This document shows, one piece after another, positions 43,625-55,297 of a DNA stretch of 64,000 bases (the stretch's first letter is position 1; the number at the start of each line of letters is the position of its first letter). The position numbers and the translations under genes are program-made. The DNA comes from Tretioscincus oriximinensis (lineage: Eukaryota; Chordata; Lepidosauria; Squamata; Gymnophthalmidae). The stretch lies in assembly GCA_022410635.1 (NCBI GenBank), contig JAJVDF010000205.1, positions 1,826,242 through 1,890,241 on the forward strand, in the 5' to 3' direction. The notes under the pieces are model-generated. The model was not told where the DNA came from. It worked only from the letters and a program-made list of their open reading frames with translations, and searched no databases.

Positions 43625-44670
43625 ATATATTTCTTCCTTGGGATCCCATGATCTTCAGTTTTAGTATTTGGCCTTTCAATGAGCACTCAGGCCAACAAGA
43701 TTTCACCTCTTACGCACGATACATGAGAAAAGGGACCTCTCCTATGAAATGTTATTCTACCCAAATCCATTTCCTGAACAGGCATGGGCTGATGTGGAGT
43801 CCAGTTGGGACATGGGTACAGTCTGGGCATGTATGGACGGATTTTGGGTGAGCCAGGGGCAGAACCATTTGTATGAGATTTCAGTTTTGAAATTTTTCCA
43901 TCACTGGTACCAGACCAACTGTTGGGCAGATAGAAGCAGCTTCCTCAAGCAGAAGGCACTGATGTATTATCCTTTGTTGAGCTATCTGGATAATGCAGGT
44001 AAAGTAACAGAGCTACTAGTCTTGTCAGCATACTATGTGCAGTAGGAAAGAACAATGTCATGTTCTTNGCCTCAGGCAGCAAAATATCTTTAAGTGGCCC
44101 TCAAGCAATTGTGCAGAAATATTTTGTTTGACTCCTATATTATATGCAGTTTGGATCTGACACACCACGAAGTATAAGACAGTTGTTTTGATGGACATAA
44201 TGGAACAAATGTCTTGTGTATTTCACAGGGAAATAGGCCTGAGAATCCCATTAGTAATATCTGTCATAATTTGGTCCCACAAGTTTTAATAAAATAATAC
44301 CAATGAAGAAATTGCAGTAATNAATCTGTCTTATGATCGAGGCTCAAAGGAAAAGAAAGAACATTGTGAAATACTTNCTGAATTGCAGCAAGACCTATTG
44401 AACAATCAGTTATATTCACTAGTAAACGTTTTGTTGGACTGATGGTGATACAAGACATTACGGTGATGCCCAGAAGACCTTACGGCAGCATAGATTGTCA
44501 GGATTACAGTTATTAAATCCTATTTTGTAAGGTTTTATCATTTTTACTGTAGGAAAAACACTCCAGGCTCTAGTTTAACATTCCTCATTTCCATTAAGAA
44601 AAGATTATCTTTTTTTTTTTAAGAAAACAAAAATCTTGATACCTCTTTAGCTCAGTCTGCAAAAATAAGT
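43625..44670. other. No gene seen
   Basis: No recognised genes or repeats. Confidence 0.4.
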
Positions 44671-44674
44671 TGTT

Positions 44675-44735
44675 GTTTTTGTTGTTTGTCACCCTGAGTC
44701 CTTAGGGTTACGGGGATTTTCACCAAATTTATTCA
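44675..44735 (+). mobile_element. LINE 3' tail fragment
   Basis: CACCCTGAGTCCTTAGGGTT, then ACGGGGATTTTCACCAAATT, resembles the plus-strand L2/L3-type tail. It is decayed and short. Confidence 0.4.
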
Positions 44736-45014
44736 GTCCCACATCATCTTTTAATGTGCAGAATTTCCTTTTTAACCTAGGCAACTGGAAGAGGTCATGT
44801 TGTTTAATTTAGTCTAAACTTTCTAAACGGACTACAAAAGAAATGACACAAAGAGAATGAAGGAGAAAAAGAAAAAAAACCATTTTTTAAAGAAAGAGAT
44901 TAGGAAAAACAACAGTTATTTACATATAGCTTGCATAGAGTGGTGGGTGGGCAAGNGGGCAGGCATAACACATCTTGATAGTAGCAAGTTGTGGGAGACA
45001 TTTGGAAACTTGGA

Positions 45015-45990
45015 ATCAGAAAAAAGGGAAAACCAAAAGATAATACTGAATCTTATCGCCCAATAACTCTGGCTAATATAGATTGTAAAATTTTCACTGT
45101 AGTCTTAACTAAGAGGCTAGAAAAAATTATGCAAAAATTAATAGTGAAAATCAGTATGGTTTCATAAAAGGAAGACATATTTCAGACCTGATTAGAATTA
45201 CTTCAAATATTATAGCTCATGCCAAACAANATAGGAGAAAGCTATCACTAATTAAGTTAGACGTCTACAAAGTGTTTGACTCAGTCAATCACAATTATAT
45301 ATCCCGATTATGTCAACACTATAATTGTGGAAATAAATTCTTGCACATTGTTAAGAACCTATACTCCAATAATTTCGCAAGAATTAAAGTCAACAATGGG
45401 AATTTGGATTATGTAGAAATTAGTAGTGGAGTAAAGCAAGGCTGTCCACGGTCTCCTATAATTTTTCTCTTAGTCAGGGAACCATTAGCATTTTCTATTA
45501 TAAAGATAATATTGTAGAATACAGATTTGGGGCAGAATCTATCAAATTACATTTATATACAGACTACGCTCTTCTCCTGAGAATCTACTCCAAACAATGC
45601 CCCATCTAATTAACAAAATAATTTTTTTTAAAATGATCTTGGACCTTAAAATCAATATTCATATATCAGAAATTATGTTTCTTAATGTCCTGAGAAATGA
45701 GAAAATCCAANTTTTGACACATGCTGGATTGAGGATGGGTGTGAAAACATTATCTTACCTGGNGGTTAAATTGCCAAAAAACATACATAAAATGTCTGAG
45801 GTAAACTACAAACCTCTTTGGAAGAAAATGAGATCTAGGATAGCTAACTGGCCTCTTAGTAAGTGGAACATACTAACTAAGATGAGAGTTACCAAAATGA
45901 TGAGTCTTCCAAGATTAATATCTCGTTTCCAAACAGTTCCATCTCAACTAAAGCCAAAGATGGTTAAAAAGTGGGAACAGACTTAAAGAA
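45015..45990 (+). pseudogene. L1-clade LINE ORF2 reverse-transcriptase remnant
   Basis: Conserved blocks appear in order: ESYRPITLANIDCKIF and VVLTKRLEK; NQYGFIKGRHISD; LIKLDVYKVFDSVNHNYI (motif A); GVKQGCPRSPIIFLLV (motif B); LYTDYALLL where YADD is expected (motif C, catalytic residue altered); and, after broken frames, YLxVKLPKNIHKMSEVNYKP, LWKKMRSRIANW and VTKMMSLPRLISRFQTVP. These are L1/Tx1-clade signatures. Stops, frame changes and Ns show it is dead; the endonuclease is absent. Confidence 0.85.
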
Positions 45991-45999
45991 ATGGGTATT

Positions 46000-46960
46000 A
46001 AATGGCCACCCTAAAAGAATCTCAAATTCTATTTTTTTTCGCTCCTCCTGAGGAGGCAGGATGAGGCTTTCCATGTTTCAGTTCTTATTATCATCAGGAC
46101 ANAGAAACAAGAGCCAAATTGTTTTCCAAAATGAGGAACCAGAAAGATGTCCAAAGTCAAGCCAGCAAGTCTACCCACAATACTAGCAATAGACACAAAG
46201 TATGACCTTAATGCTGAAATATTTTGGCTGAATACCAGGAGGTCTTGCACACCCTGGAGAGGATGAACTACCAGCAATTGTGGCTCTAGGGAAGAGATGA
46301 TGCCAGCTGGAACCATAGTTGTCTGTTACTTCCATCTAGGACAGCCATATGGTGCTCTTGGCCAATAAATCACTTTGCTGCTGGCTCAGAATCTGGGCAG
46401 TTCTGACACATATGTATAGANATAATTAATAGGATATTTTGACCAGATAACCAAGAAATGCGCCTCAAACAGAAATCCTGTTCCCTCTTTTGTTGAGTAT
46501 TTCAAATTCAGTTAACTTTCTTGATAGATGTGACAGATGGCTATGGCTGACAAGCTGTATTTTATGATAATTATAGTAAAGCAGAAAGCTGGCCTCTGTA
46601 CTGCAGCCTTGTTTATGGTCCAAGAATGGAGATCAAAGTTTCTCTTAGGCCCTTTCTGCATTGGACTTTGTTCCAGATTATATCTTGGACAGACACCTGC
46701 CATCTGCACCTTGAAGCAGACAACAGGGCCTATCCTTAAATGGCCATAGCTTAGATAAGTGTGTGGGTATCTGTTCTGAGATATAATCCAGTTTCTGTTC
46801 TGAGACAGAATCCACAATAAGACCCAGTTGAAAACAAACAAGATCTCCAGAGAACAGGAATATAACAGAACCCAAATATAATGAACATTTAATGCACTAA
46901 AATGTACAAATGTATAATACAATTAGTATACAAGAGAATAAAAGGGTAGTGGCTCTGATA
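46000..46960. other. No gene seen
   Basis: Unassigned sequence after the L1 fragment. An AATAAA near 46366 has no transcript context. Confidence 0.35.
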
Positions 46961-46965
46961 TGAAT

Positions 46966-47243
46966 GAAGAAGAAGAAGAAGAAGAAGAAGAAGAAGAAGA
47001 AGAAGAAGAAGAAGAAGAAGAAGAAGAAGAAGAAGAAGNNNNNNNNNNNNNNNNNNNNNNNNNNNNNNNNNNNNNNNNNNNNNNNNNNNNNNNNNNNNNN
47101 NNNNNNNNNNNNNNNNNNNNNNNNNNNNNNNNNNNNNNNNNNNNNNNNNNNNNNNNNNNNNNNNNNNNNNNNNNNNNNNNNNNNNNNNNNNNNNNNNNNN
47201 NNNNNNNNNNNNNNNNNNNNNNNNNNNNNNNNNNNNNNNNNNN
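46966..47243. repeat. (GAA)n array running into a 205-bp assembly gap
   Basis: Pure GAA triplets (46966-47038) end in N (47039-47243). The base content of the gap is unknown, and the poly-Glu or poly-Lys frames are artefacts. The array is probably a SINE S1 tail, with the SINE body perhaps inside the gap. Confidence 0.9.
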
Positions 47244-47450
47244 GCCTGTGGAATTTACTTCCTGAAGAGGTAGTGGTAGCTAACAGCTTGGATAGTTTCA
47301 AGACAGGACTAGACAGGTTTATGGATACCAAGGCTATAAACGGATACTAGGATGGATATTTGGATGTTGCCTCCGAGGTGGAGCAACAAGCAGGACTCCT
47401 GAAATACCATTTGCAGGGAGTCCTGAACAGGTGCATATTTTGCTGCTTTC
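47244..47450 (+). mobile_element. CR1 LINE 3' end (family A), 5' part in the gap
   Basis: It begins at the gap edge with the ORF2 C-terminus (LWNLLPEEVVVANSLDSFKT to INGY and stop at 47350). The 3' UTR follows (GGTGGAGCAACAAGCAGGAC, CATTTGCAGGGAGTCCTGAA) and breaks off near 47450 before the octamer tail. Confidence 0.85.
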
Positions 47451-47459
47451 CTGCACAGA

Positions 47460-48480
47460 ACACTTTTCTATCAGGTGCAAAATTTGCAGAGTATTTATTT
47501 AGATTCTAATCTTCCCTAGCAGCTTCCAGTTGCATAACAACACAAGGATAAAATATATAAACTATTTAAAATATTTAAAATAAACCTCCCTCTCTCCCCC
47601 CTTNCCCTCTTGGTGGGATGAACTCCTGAGAAATCTAAAAATCAAAGGGCTGAGTAAAGAGGTAAATTTTAACTAGGCAATGAAAAATATATTATCTTAA
47701 TGTAGGTGCCTGATGAACTCCTAGAATGAGACTGCTTCAGAGTATGGGGCCACCAATGAAAAGGCTTTTCTTCATGCCTTTATTCCTTGCACTTCTGAGA
47801 AGGGATAAACTACATGTCAGTCCTTTTCTAAAGACCTTAATAAATGCAAATTATCATAATGTTTACAAAAGAGAAATATAAAAATGAAGGTACCTGTTAT
47901 AAAAGAGGATGGCTCTTGTCTGCTATTCAGGTACTGACCCAGTTTAAGTTATTTGAACAACTCTGCCTTATGATTCCATGTTTTCCAGTTACATTTGGAC
48001 TTTAATGTCCATTAGAGAGGGGACAAAGTGGGAGCCATTTCCAATAAATGGCAAAAAATGGAATGTTTTCCTTTTTTCAAAGTGACATTTGATTCCCACC
48101 ACTGTATGCATCAGTGCCATCATATAGAAATGCCTAAAGAATTAAATATTGGCACATTCATTGTGATCTGATCTAGTGTCTGGAAGGGGCAGCATTGTTA
48201 ATTCAATCCTATATTTCTTCAATTGTTGTGGCATTATTCTTAACTCAACCTGCTGTATACTGTACCATTTATAGAACTTTGAATCAATAGAAGCTTATGT
48301 GTGGATCATTTCCATCTATCAAGGTATTCTATTATTAAATGTTTTGAATTTTTCTCCCATGGCCCCTCAAAGCCATTTAGGCAAATGACATTTTGAAAAA
48401 TTAGAGTAAGGCCACAGAAGTTTTTTTTTTCTTTTCCCTTTTGGGATTTTTTTTTAAATAAAAACAACCAACAACAAAAG
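47460..48480. other. No gene seen
   Basis: AT-rich sequence. 47700-47770 (CTCCTAGAATGAGACTGCTT, GGGGCCACCAATGAAAAGGC) resembles the decayed LINE C-terminal region at 33600. Nothing else is recognised. Confidence 0.35.
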
Positions 48481-48484
48481 GAAT

Positions 48485-48860
48485 AGCATCAGATTTCTAA
48501 AGGCTGCAAGGTTTCACATTTGTCATTACACAGACAGGAGGAATTGATCTGATCGAACCACTATATATCTGTACAAACTACCTGTGAAATCAAAAATAAC
48601 ATGGGCAGTATTTTAGAACGCGAGCTGGCCTTCCCTCCACGGAGTAAGTAAAATTAATTTGCACTATTTTGTCAGTTTTTACTGCTGCACATATTTTATT
48701 GCTTGGGATGGCTTTCAGATCTCTGTTTGATCATAAATGACATACAAGCAAAAATTTAAAATTGTACGTCTGAAGGGGAAAAATGATTATAAAAGAGACA
48801 GCATAAAAAACCTACAACTTTGGTCAACGACTGAGAGTTCATTCTAAACATGCATGCATT
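48485..48860. other. Repeat-free block with possible small exon
   Basis: A polypyrimidine tract ending TTACACAG (48532) precedes an ATG at 48601 in good start context (ACATGG), a 14-codon frame (MGSILERELAFPPR) and a consensus splice donor GTAAGT at 48644-48649. All frames upstream of the ATG are closed, so it would be a first coding exon with 5' UTR. Alternatively this is a conserved non-coding element. Confidence 0.2.
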
Positions 48861-48882
48861 GCTGTGTCTTTAACAGCTTTGA

Positions 48883-49140
48883 GAGCCAGTCTAGTCTAGT
48901 GGTTAGAGAGCCAGACTCTTATCTGGAAGTCTCCTGATTTGATTCTGAATGTTCTATGAAGCCACCTGGGTGACCTGGGCCTAGTCATTTTTCTTTAGAG
49001 CTTTCTCAGCCCCACCTACTTCAAAAGGTATATGCGGTGAAGAGAAGAACAGAATGTTATCTAAGCTGTTTTGATTCCGTTCGGGTTGACAAAAGTGGGG
49101 TATAAAACCCAGTTTTTCTCCTTTTTCTTCTCCTTCTTCT
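48883..49140 (+). mobile_element. tRNA-derived SINE S2
   Basis: The head GTCTAGTGGTTAGAGAGCC (A box) and GATTTGATTCTG (B-box-like) are followed by the core GAAGCCACCTGGGTGACCTG, CTTTCTCAGCCCCACCTACT, GACAAAAGTGGGGTATAAAA and a CTTCTT tail. It is near full length. Confidence 0.87.
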
Positions 49141-49149
49141 GGAAACAGG

Positions 49150-50005
49150 GACAATTTTTGTACTTACTGTGAAGAAATACCCCACACATTATGAGACCTT
49201 ATCACCAGCAACACAGCTGATGGTATCTCCTTGCCCTCTGGATGAATTACTGTGTCCTGCTTTTTGAGGACAGATTGAAAACTGTCCACAACTATTCCCA
49301 TGAGTTCAGAAATGGATTAGGAATGCAGTTTCTGCACTTTTAAATCTCTGTGGTTTGAAGATCTAGACTATTTCATTCTTTGGAAGTAATATCCCCTTGC
49401 CCAGCTGTGATGACTGGTAAGTGAGATGTATGATATCAGAATATTCCAGCAGGAACTGAAGAGGAAGACCTGCCACCTGTATGGCTGTAGTAACTGGAGC
49501 AGGACAGTGCTGGTGCTCAGATTCTAAGTGCTCCTGGCATTGATCATAGAGAGATCACAAAAGGTAAGTTTGAAAAAGATCAGTCTTCAGTATATAATTT
49601 TATCACAATGCTCCAGGGCTTTATGGGGAATTTTAAAACAATTGGAGTGAACTGCTTAGCATTTGCTGGCAACATCTAGGGCTCTTCAGCCTCAAGAGAC
49701 AGTGTTTTAATGAAATTTCTAATTATAAAATTAATAACCCAGAAAATATGCAGAAAATAAGAAAAAATGGTTGCTAGTAAAGAATTATTTAGGGGCAAAT
49801 ATAAGGAGTGAAGTAATAAAAATGAAGCTGAATGTAATATTTCAGACATGAACCCTCTTATGATTATTGAAATAGAAGGTAAATAAGAGAGAGGAGAGGG
49901 AGGGGAATATGAAAGGGAGGGAATAGTTTTGAAGCACTGTAAAAATGATTGGGAAAAGTGAATTATTGTACTGTCATAAAATAAAGTGTTTTGAAACAGC
50001 AACAA
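49150..50005. other. No gene seen
   Basis: No recognised repeats or coding regions. The 125-residue minus-strand frame at 49676-50053 is AT-driven and lacks domain features. Confidence 0.4.
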
Positions 50006-50009
50006 AAGG

Positions 50010-50470
50010 AGACAGTGTTTAAGAGGTGATCTGACTGAAGTGTGTAAGATCATGCATGGGATGAATTAAGTAAATAAGGGAAAAGTATTTTTCTGTTACA
50101 CAACACTGAGATTAGTGGGCATTCTTGGAAGCTGGTGGATAGAATACCTAGGGCAGATAAGGAAAATTATCACCATCATAATTATCTAGAGGATTATTGA
50201 TGAAATTTAGCAGAGATGGTAGCCAGCAGCCTGGAAAGCTTTAAGACAGGATTAGACAAATTCATGAAAGCCAAGTCCTATTTAGATGGATATCTCAATA
50301 CTGCCTCTGGGATGGAGCAACAGTCAATATTCCTGAAATTCTATTTGCAGGGAGACAAAATTTTACTTTCCTCTGCTTGGGACTGCCCAGGTACAATTGG
50401 TGGGGCCCTGTGTGAGACAGAATGATGGGCTCTGGCCCCATTCAGCAGAACTCTTTTTATACTCTTAAAT
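50010..50470 (+). mobile_element. CR1 LINE 3' end (family A variant), decayed
   Basis: ORF2 C-terminal sequence (AAGATCATGCATGGGATGAA to AAAGCTTTAAGACAGGATTA) and the 3' UTR (GGATGGAGCAACAGTCAATA, CCATTCAGCAGAACTC) are recognisable, with small deletions and no clean frame. It ends TTTTATACTCTTA. Confidence 0.78.
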
Positions 50471-50715
50471 TTTCTACAAAACCTCGATATGACCTTGATT
50501 AGTCTGCAAGGTTTGTACACATTTTTAACACAAGAAAGCTTCTCTATGATAAAATGTTATCTGCTGGGGATAGATTGTAATTTTGGACAACAGGGATTCT
50601 TTCTCTGCCTTTCCTGGTAACTTAACTGATCTTTTGCCTTTAGGCAGTGTATATATATCATCCTTATATGATCATATGATTCTCTCTCTAAAGCCAAGGT
50701 CAAACATGCATATAA

Positions 50716-50718
<3 letters not shown>

Positions 50719-50747
<29 letters not shown>
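50719..50747. repeat. (GT)n microsatellite
   Basis: About 14 uninterrupted GT dinucleotides. Confidence 0.95.
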
Positions 50748-50750
<3 letters not shown>

Positions 50751-51009
50751 AACAAAAAAAGAGTTCATATGACAGGTCCTACCTGGGCCTGCCATTATCT
50801 CCGTCAGCAAGTACACGGCAATTCCCATTTCAGGGCTATAATCCAGAGTTATGCCCAGAGGAAAAAGGTCAAAACATGTTTCACTTTCAAATGCCAAGAT
50901 TCTCTCTAAACTGACCCACCAGCAAAGCTGGAACTCCCACTTAAACAAAGTCAGCAGTGGCATAATTTGGAAAGTGCTAAGATTCAGACACCGTTCCATG
51001 ACCCTGAAC

Positions 51010-51062
51010 CAAATAAAGGCCCCCCTCTACATGATGAGTTAAAACTCACAATTTAAAAGTGA
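51010..51062 (+). repeat. Repeat U1, 5' fragment
   Basis: CCCCCTCTACATGATGAGTT and AAAACTCACAATTTAAAAGT match the start of U1 at 65-110. The copy stops there. Confidence 0.5.
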
Positions 51063-51227
51063 CTGTGTGTTTCACTTGTCTCCACTTGCCTGTGCAATCC
51101 GTGAGAGGAAGTGCCAGGAAGATGATGCCTTGCCTGACAGACAGCCAGTTCTGCCGTTCTGCTGGCTGACACCTCATGTTACCCTCCTTTCCCATGAAGG
51201 AAGGAAGACTTGGAGCACAGGCATTCT

Positions 51228-51548
51228 GTTGGAATGCCTGTGGAATTTACTTCCTGAAGAGGTAGTGGTAGCTAACAGCTTGGATAGTTTCAAGACAGGA
51301 CTAGACAGGTTTATGGACACCAAAGGTATAAATGGATACTAGGATGGATGTCTGGATGTTGCCTCTGGGATGGAGCAACAGGCAGGACTCCTGAAATACC
51401 ATTTGCAGGGAGTCATGAACAGGTACATATTTTGCTTTCCTCTGTTCGGACTGCTCGGGTGCATCTGGTGGGCNTCTGTGTGACACAGAATGCTGGACTT
51501 GATGGGCTGTGGCCTGACCCAATATGGCTCTTCTTATGTTCTTATGTT
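51228..51548 (+). mobile_element. CR1 LINE 3' end (family A)
   Basis: The ORF2 C-terminus (LWNLLPEEVVVANSLDSFKT to a stop after INGY at 51342) is followed by a full 3' UTR: GGATGGAGCAACAGGCAGGA, GGTGCATCTGGTGGGCNTCT and CCCAATATGGCTC. Two TTCTTATG octamers (51531-51546) end it. It is well preserved and 5' truncated. Confidence 0.93.
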
Positions 51549-51949
51549 GTGATCCCTGGAAAGAAGACTTCCAAGTTATTCCATGGCCACAGACGATTAT
51601 AGGATGGATGGCTAAAAGTCTGTCATCACATGAGGTGGCTTCTACATCATGTAAATACCATAGCAGAAACCCCCCATGTGGGGGTTGCTTAGGTTAAGAG
51701 TTTAAAATAAAACTTCACAGTGAGCAATGCCAGTCCTAAAAGAAATGTATGCATCGGGAGGGAAGGCATAGAGCTGCCTAGGATTTTGTGCTACCAGTTT
51801 TGTTTATTTCATGTTGTTTTGTTCCCTGAAAAAGGTGCACAATTCAGCTGCACAAGTGATTCCCCCCTTTCCTACGGAATAAGTGCTGCTGGTGGAGGGC
51901 TCGTCCTCTTGCAAAATGAGCCTTTTAGCTGCTTCTTTTAATTTTCAGC

Positions 51950-52300
51950 ATTTCACCTTAATAGCAAGAAACATATAATTCATGCCAGTCAATAGCCTAT
52001 GACAATTTCCAAAGACCACATTAGCATGGAGATTAGTCCAAAGCTGCTCCAAGTGACATTTCGCTTGTAGCAGATCATGTTTGACACAACGGAGAGCTGC
52101 ACTGCGTTACGAATAATGAACCACATTTCTGCTCCGTTTCCTCCAACGCATCGACTGCTCGACATTTCCCATGAAACTCACTGTTGCTAATATTTGTGAA
52201 TTCTAAACTGAATATAGATTTGGTCCTTAAATCAGCCCAGGTTCTATTGCTAATTAAAATATAAATAGTCTTGGATGGTCACACTTTTATTAATGTTTAG
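51950..52300. other. Repeat-free block, candidate conserved non-coding element
   Basis: Balanced composition with several CpGs (ACTGCGTTACGAAT, CAACGCATCGACTGCTCGAC), unusual for this AT-rich window. It has no coding frame and no repeat match. Function is inference. Confidence 0.25.
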
Positions 52301-53230
52301 CCCACTAGTCTTTTGAGTTCATTTGTATGTTTGTTTTTTTAAAAAAATTAGGCACACCTCAATAACCCAAGACTCTCCCTTTGGAACTCTCCATGATCCA
52401 ATGAGGAGAGCTGAGTCAGGATCCTTTTCAAACTGTGAGGTCAAATTAGCACTTTGGCTGGAGAATAGAAGCAAGAAGCTTGGCCTGAATTGTCATTAAT
52501 TAGGGCTACCAGTTAAAATTCAGGATAGAAGTTTACACCTTTAATCCTCCTCAGGTGCTTCTGGCATTAGGAGCTGCACTTGGTGAAAAGGCTGCTCTTC
52601 TACATCCATTTAAGGTATAAACCTCTGTCCTGGATTTTGACACAAACCCCTTAAACACAATCTTAAACACAACCCATCTATTCAAAATCATGAGATGACC
52701 TCGGTTCTTTCTTGCAAGGGCAGAGAGGAAAAGGACAAGGAACTCATTTGACACAGCAAGCTCACCAACCATCCACACTGGAAGCTGAAAGCAATGTCAT
52801 ATTTCCAGACTCCCAGAACAGTTTATGCCACAATGGATTGTGCAGACAGTATATTTTTAATGATACATCCTGCGGTACCAAAAATGTAATAAAGCAATTT
52901 GAAAACAAGCCCGTAAGGGACAATATGGTATGTGTTAAGACTAGCACACATATATCTCAGTTACTCTATGAAAAAAGAAGCTGCCCTCTTGTCTTTTAGA
53001 ATCCATCCAGACCATTGCTTCTGATTTTGCATATGGTGTCCATCTTCAGAGGACATCTTCTTGGGGTACCTTTGTTCAGTTTTGAGACCATGCTTTGTCT
53101 TAACTGATAATGTAATAAAAGGGGTTTTTTTCTCTGTGGATTTCCGCTTTCCAAATAAGACTATCATNTATTTGGATTATTCCAGCATTGTGACTGTTAA
53201 AGCTGCAAGATACGAAACAAATCTTTGCTT
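52300..53230. other. No gene seen
   Basis: 52540-52640 (TTAATCCTCCTCAGGTGCTT, GGTGAAAAGGCTGCTCTTCT) resembles reversed LINE C-terminal sequence as at 33600, weakly. Otherwise unassigned. Confidence 0.35.
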
Positions 53231-53231
53231 T

Positions 53232-53330
53232 ATTTATTTATTTACATTTTTATACCACCCTGTACCCAAAGGTCTCCGAATGGTTAGCAATAAAAACACA
53301 ATAAACATATTAAAACATATTACTAGTACA
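53232..53330 (-). mobile_element. LINE 3' tail
   Basis: TTTATTTATTTACATTTTTA, TACCACCCTGTACCCAAAGG and TCTCCGAATGGTTAGCAATA: the reversed L2/L3-type tail. Confidence 0.75.
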
Positions 53331-53716
53331 CAGAAGCAGTGGCACAAANTAGACATTGCCACAGAAATACCACACACTACAGATGCCACAATGAAGAGGG
53401 GAGCCTGCAGATTCTGGGACATGGGGTGAGTCCTGAGGTGGGGTGCCTGGTGTGCCCTCACTCACTTAATGCAAACTGCAATGTAGTTATGCTAGTCCTG
53501 GAGCACCCCACAAGGTAAGGAACCCCACACTCCACCCCAGAAGGTAGATATGAACTGGCTGAAAATGATTTTGAGTTCTTGTTTCATTCTAAAACAGATT
53601 ATCATAATTAAGTGTGATGTTAGTCATAACACCATAGAATTTTTAAAAACAGCAAAACAACTGCAACAAAAACTGCAACAAATGACTCATGATTTTTATT
53701 TGCCAATGTAAAATAA

Positions 53717-53796
53717 AGACCAAGCAGAATGTCACTTTTGTATTATGTCTGAGCACAGATCAAGCAGAATGTCACTTTTTTATTATGACTGAGCAC
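53717..53796. repeat. 40-bp tandem duplication at a SINE edge
   Basis: Units 53717-53756 and 53757-53796 match at 37 of 40 positions (AAGCAGAATGTCACTTTT core, GAGCAC end). The second unit ends at the first bases of the adjoining SINE S1. Confidence 0.85.
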
Positions 53797-54080
53797 GGAT
53801 AGCTCAGTCACTAAGGAATCCATCTCCCATCTGGGAGATAGGGTTTCGAAGTCCTGTCAGATTTGGGGAGGAATGAGCACCTCCCACTAGGCTGTGCCTC
53901 TAGCCAACCCAGATATTAGAAAGCATGAATTGCAAAAAATTGCAATTGAATGCAAGTAGATACATGGGAACCACCACAACCTCGTGGGGAAGATAGAATG
54001 TAAGCCTTCGGGCAAAAATACCCTTGTAAGCCACTTTGAGTCCCTTTGAAAGGTGAGAAAAGTGGGGTATAAGAAGCCAG
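53792..54080 (+). mobile_element. tRNA-derived SINE S1, full length
   Basis: The head is GATAGCTCAGTCACTAAGGA (A box), then CTGGGAGATAGGGTTTCGAA (B box). The body has GGGGAGGAATGAGCACCTCC, TAGCCAACCCAGATATTAG, GCAAAAAATTGCAATTGAAT, CATGGGAACCACCACAACCT and TAAGCCTTCGGGCAAAAATA. The 3' part is TAAGCCACTTTGAGTCCCTT and GAGAAAAGTGGGGTATAAGA. This is the reference copy for the family. Confidence 0.9.
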
Positions 54081-54345
54081 TTCTTCTTCTTCTTCTATTT
54101 CTTCTTCTTCTTCTATTTCTTCTTCTGCTTCTATTTCTTCTTCTGCTTCTTCTTCTTCTGCTTCTTCTTCTTCTATTTCTTCTTCTATTTCTTCTTCTAT
54201 TTCTTCTTCTTCTTCTTCTTCTTCTTCTTCTTCTTCTTCTTCTTCCCCCGAAATCCTGTAGGATTCGTTAAGTTTTCGTTCTTCGTCTTTCTTCTTCTTT
54301 CTTCTTTCTTCTTCTTTTTCTTCTTCTTCTTCTAGTTCTCAGAGC
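54081..54345. repeat. (TTC)n array, SINE tail
   Basis: TTC triplets with CTTCTATT and CTTCTGCT interruptions, directly continuing the SINE S1 tail. 54246-54290 is a short non-repeat interruption. The poly-Leu frame across it is an artefact. Confidence 0.92.
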
Positions 54346-54539
54346 CCTTGAATGTGAGCTTCTTGTTCCTTAGCTTACTTTATCCCATAAGACCATTCTG
54401 TTGGAACAAAGTGATGTAGAAAGATATGCACAATCCTGAGCACTTCAGAAGAAAAGCAGTTATAGATACTAAAAATAAAGAACATAATTTTGCAGACTTG
54501 CATTTAATATATATCTTCCCTTAGTATACTATGGTACTT

Positions 54540-54970
54540 AACCAATCTATTACACCATGGCCAATCTAATCCAGCACCCTGTCTCACACAGTGGCCCACC
54601 AGAAGACAAAGCCAAACTTTCACCTGTTCCCAACTCCCTGCATTTAGGCCCTTTTTGCACAAACCTCAATAATGTGTTACAACCGTGTTGTGCAAAAAGG
54701 ATAATAAACATGTCCTGGAGGAAAGCCCTAAGTTTTCATTCCACAGCTGTACTGATATACTGCCTTCTATAAATTTGCGTATTCCTTTCTTAATGCTATT
54801 CAAGCATGTTGCTGTCACCACACTTTTTGTAGTAAATTCCATAAACTATGGGTGAAAATATACTTTTCCCCTGTCCATCCTAACTTCAGATTGTGCCCAT
54901 TTCTAGGATTTTGTTTCAATCAGGTCTGTTCTTAAATGTCATATGACCCTATCCTATACAGCCTAACAGC
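54540..54970 (-). mobile_element. CR1 LINE 3' end (family A), decayed and interrupted
   Basis: AATCTAATCCAGCACCCTGT, CTCACACAGTGGCCCACCAG and CAACTCCCTGCATTTAG are the reversed tail. 54745-54970 is the reversed ORF2 C-terminus (TTTTGTAGTAAATTCCATAA, AAATATACTTTTCCCCTGTC). About 54655-54740 between them is foreign or rearranged. Confidence 0.72.
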
Positions 54971-55297
54971 CTCAGAGAAGGAAAAAAAAATCTTCTAGCT
55001 GGAGCTTTATCTACTATCATCATACATCAGCATATAAAACCTGCTACATATTTTAGTGGTCAAGTAGAGCTTCCAAAATCTGCTTCAAGTAGACTCGTAC
55101 CCATTGCATTAATATAATTTCCTAATCTCTACTGTTGCAGTCAAAGGTGAATAAGTATAAATATAAATACTAAGCTTTGGGTTATCTAGTCAGCTGTGTT
55201 ACAGCTTTAGCAGGTGCTGCCAGTATTATAAGTGGCATTTGCTGGGATTGCTCCTTTTTATATACTTTTTACATACAGCTGTCCTGCTTTTATTTGG

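Noticed and set aside
49676..50053. 125-residue minus-strand frame
   Set aside because: Composition-driven AT-rich frame with no domain features; its end overlaps a CR1 fragment.
53800..53850. tRNA gene
   Set aside because: The A- and B-box-like words belong to a SINE head fused to a SINE body; the cloverleaf is not kept.
54053..54271. Poly-leucine open frame
   Set aside because: It is the (TTC)n tail of a SINE read in one frame.
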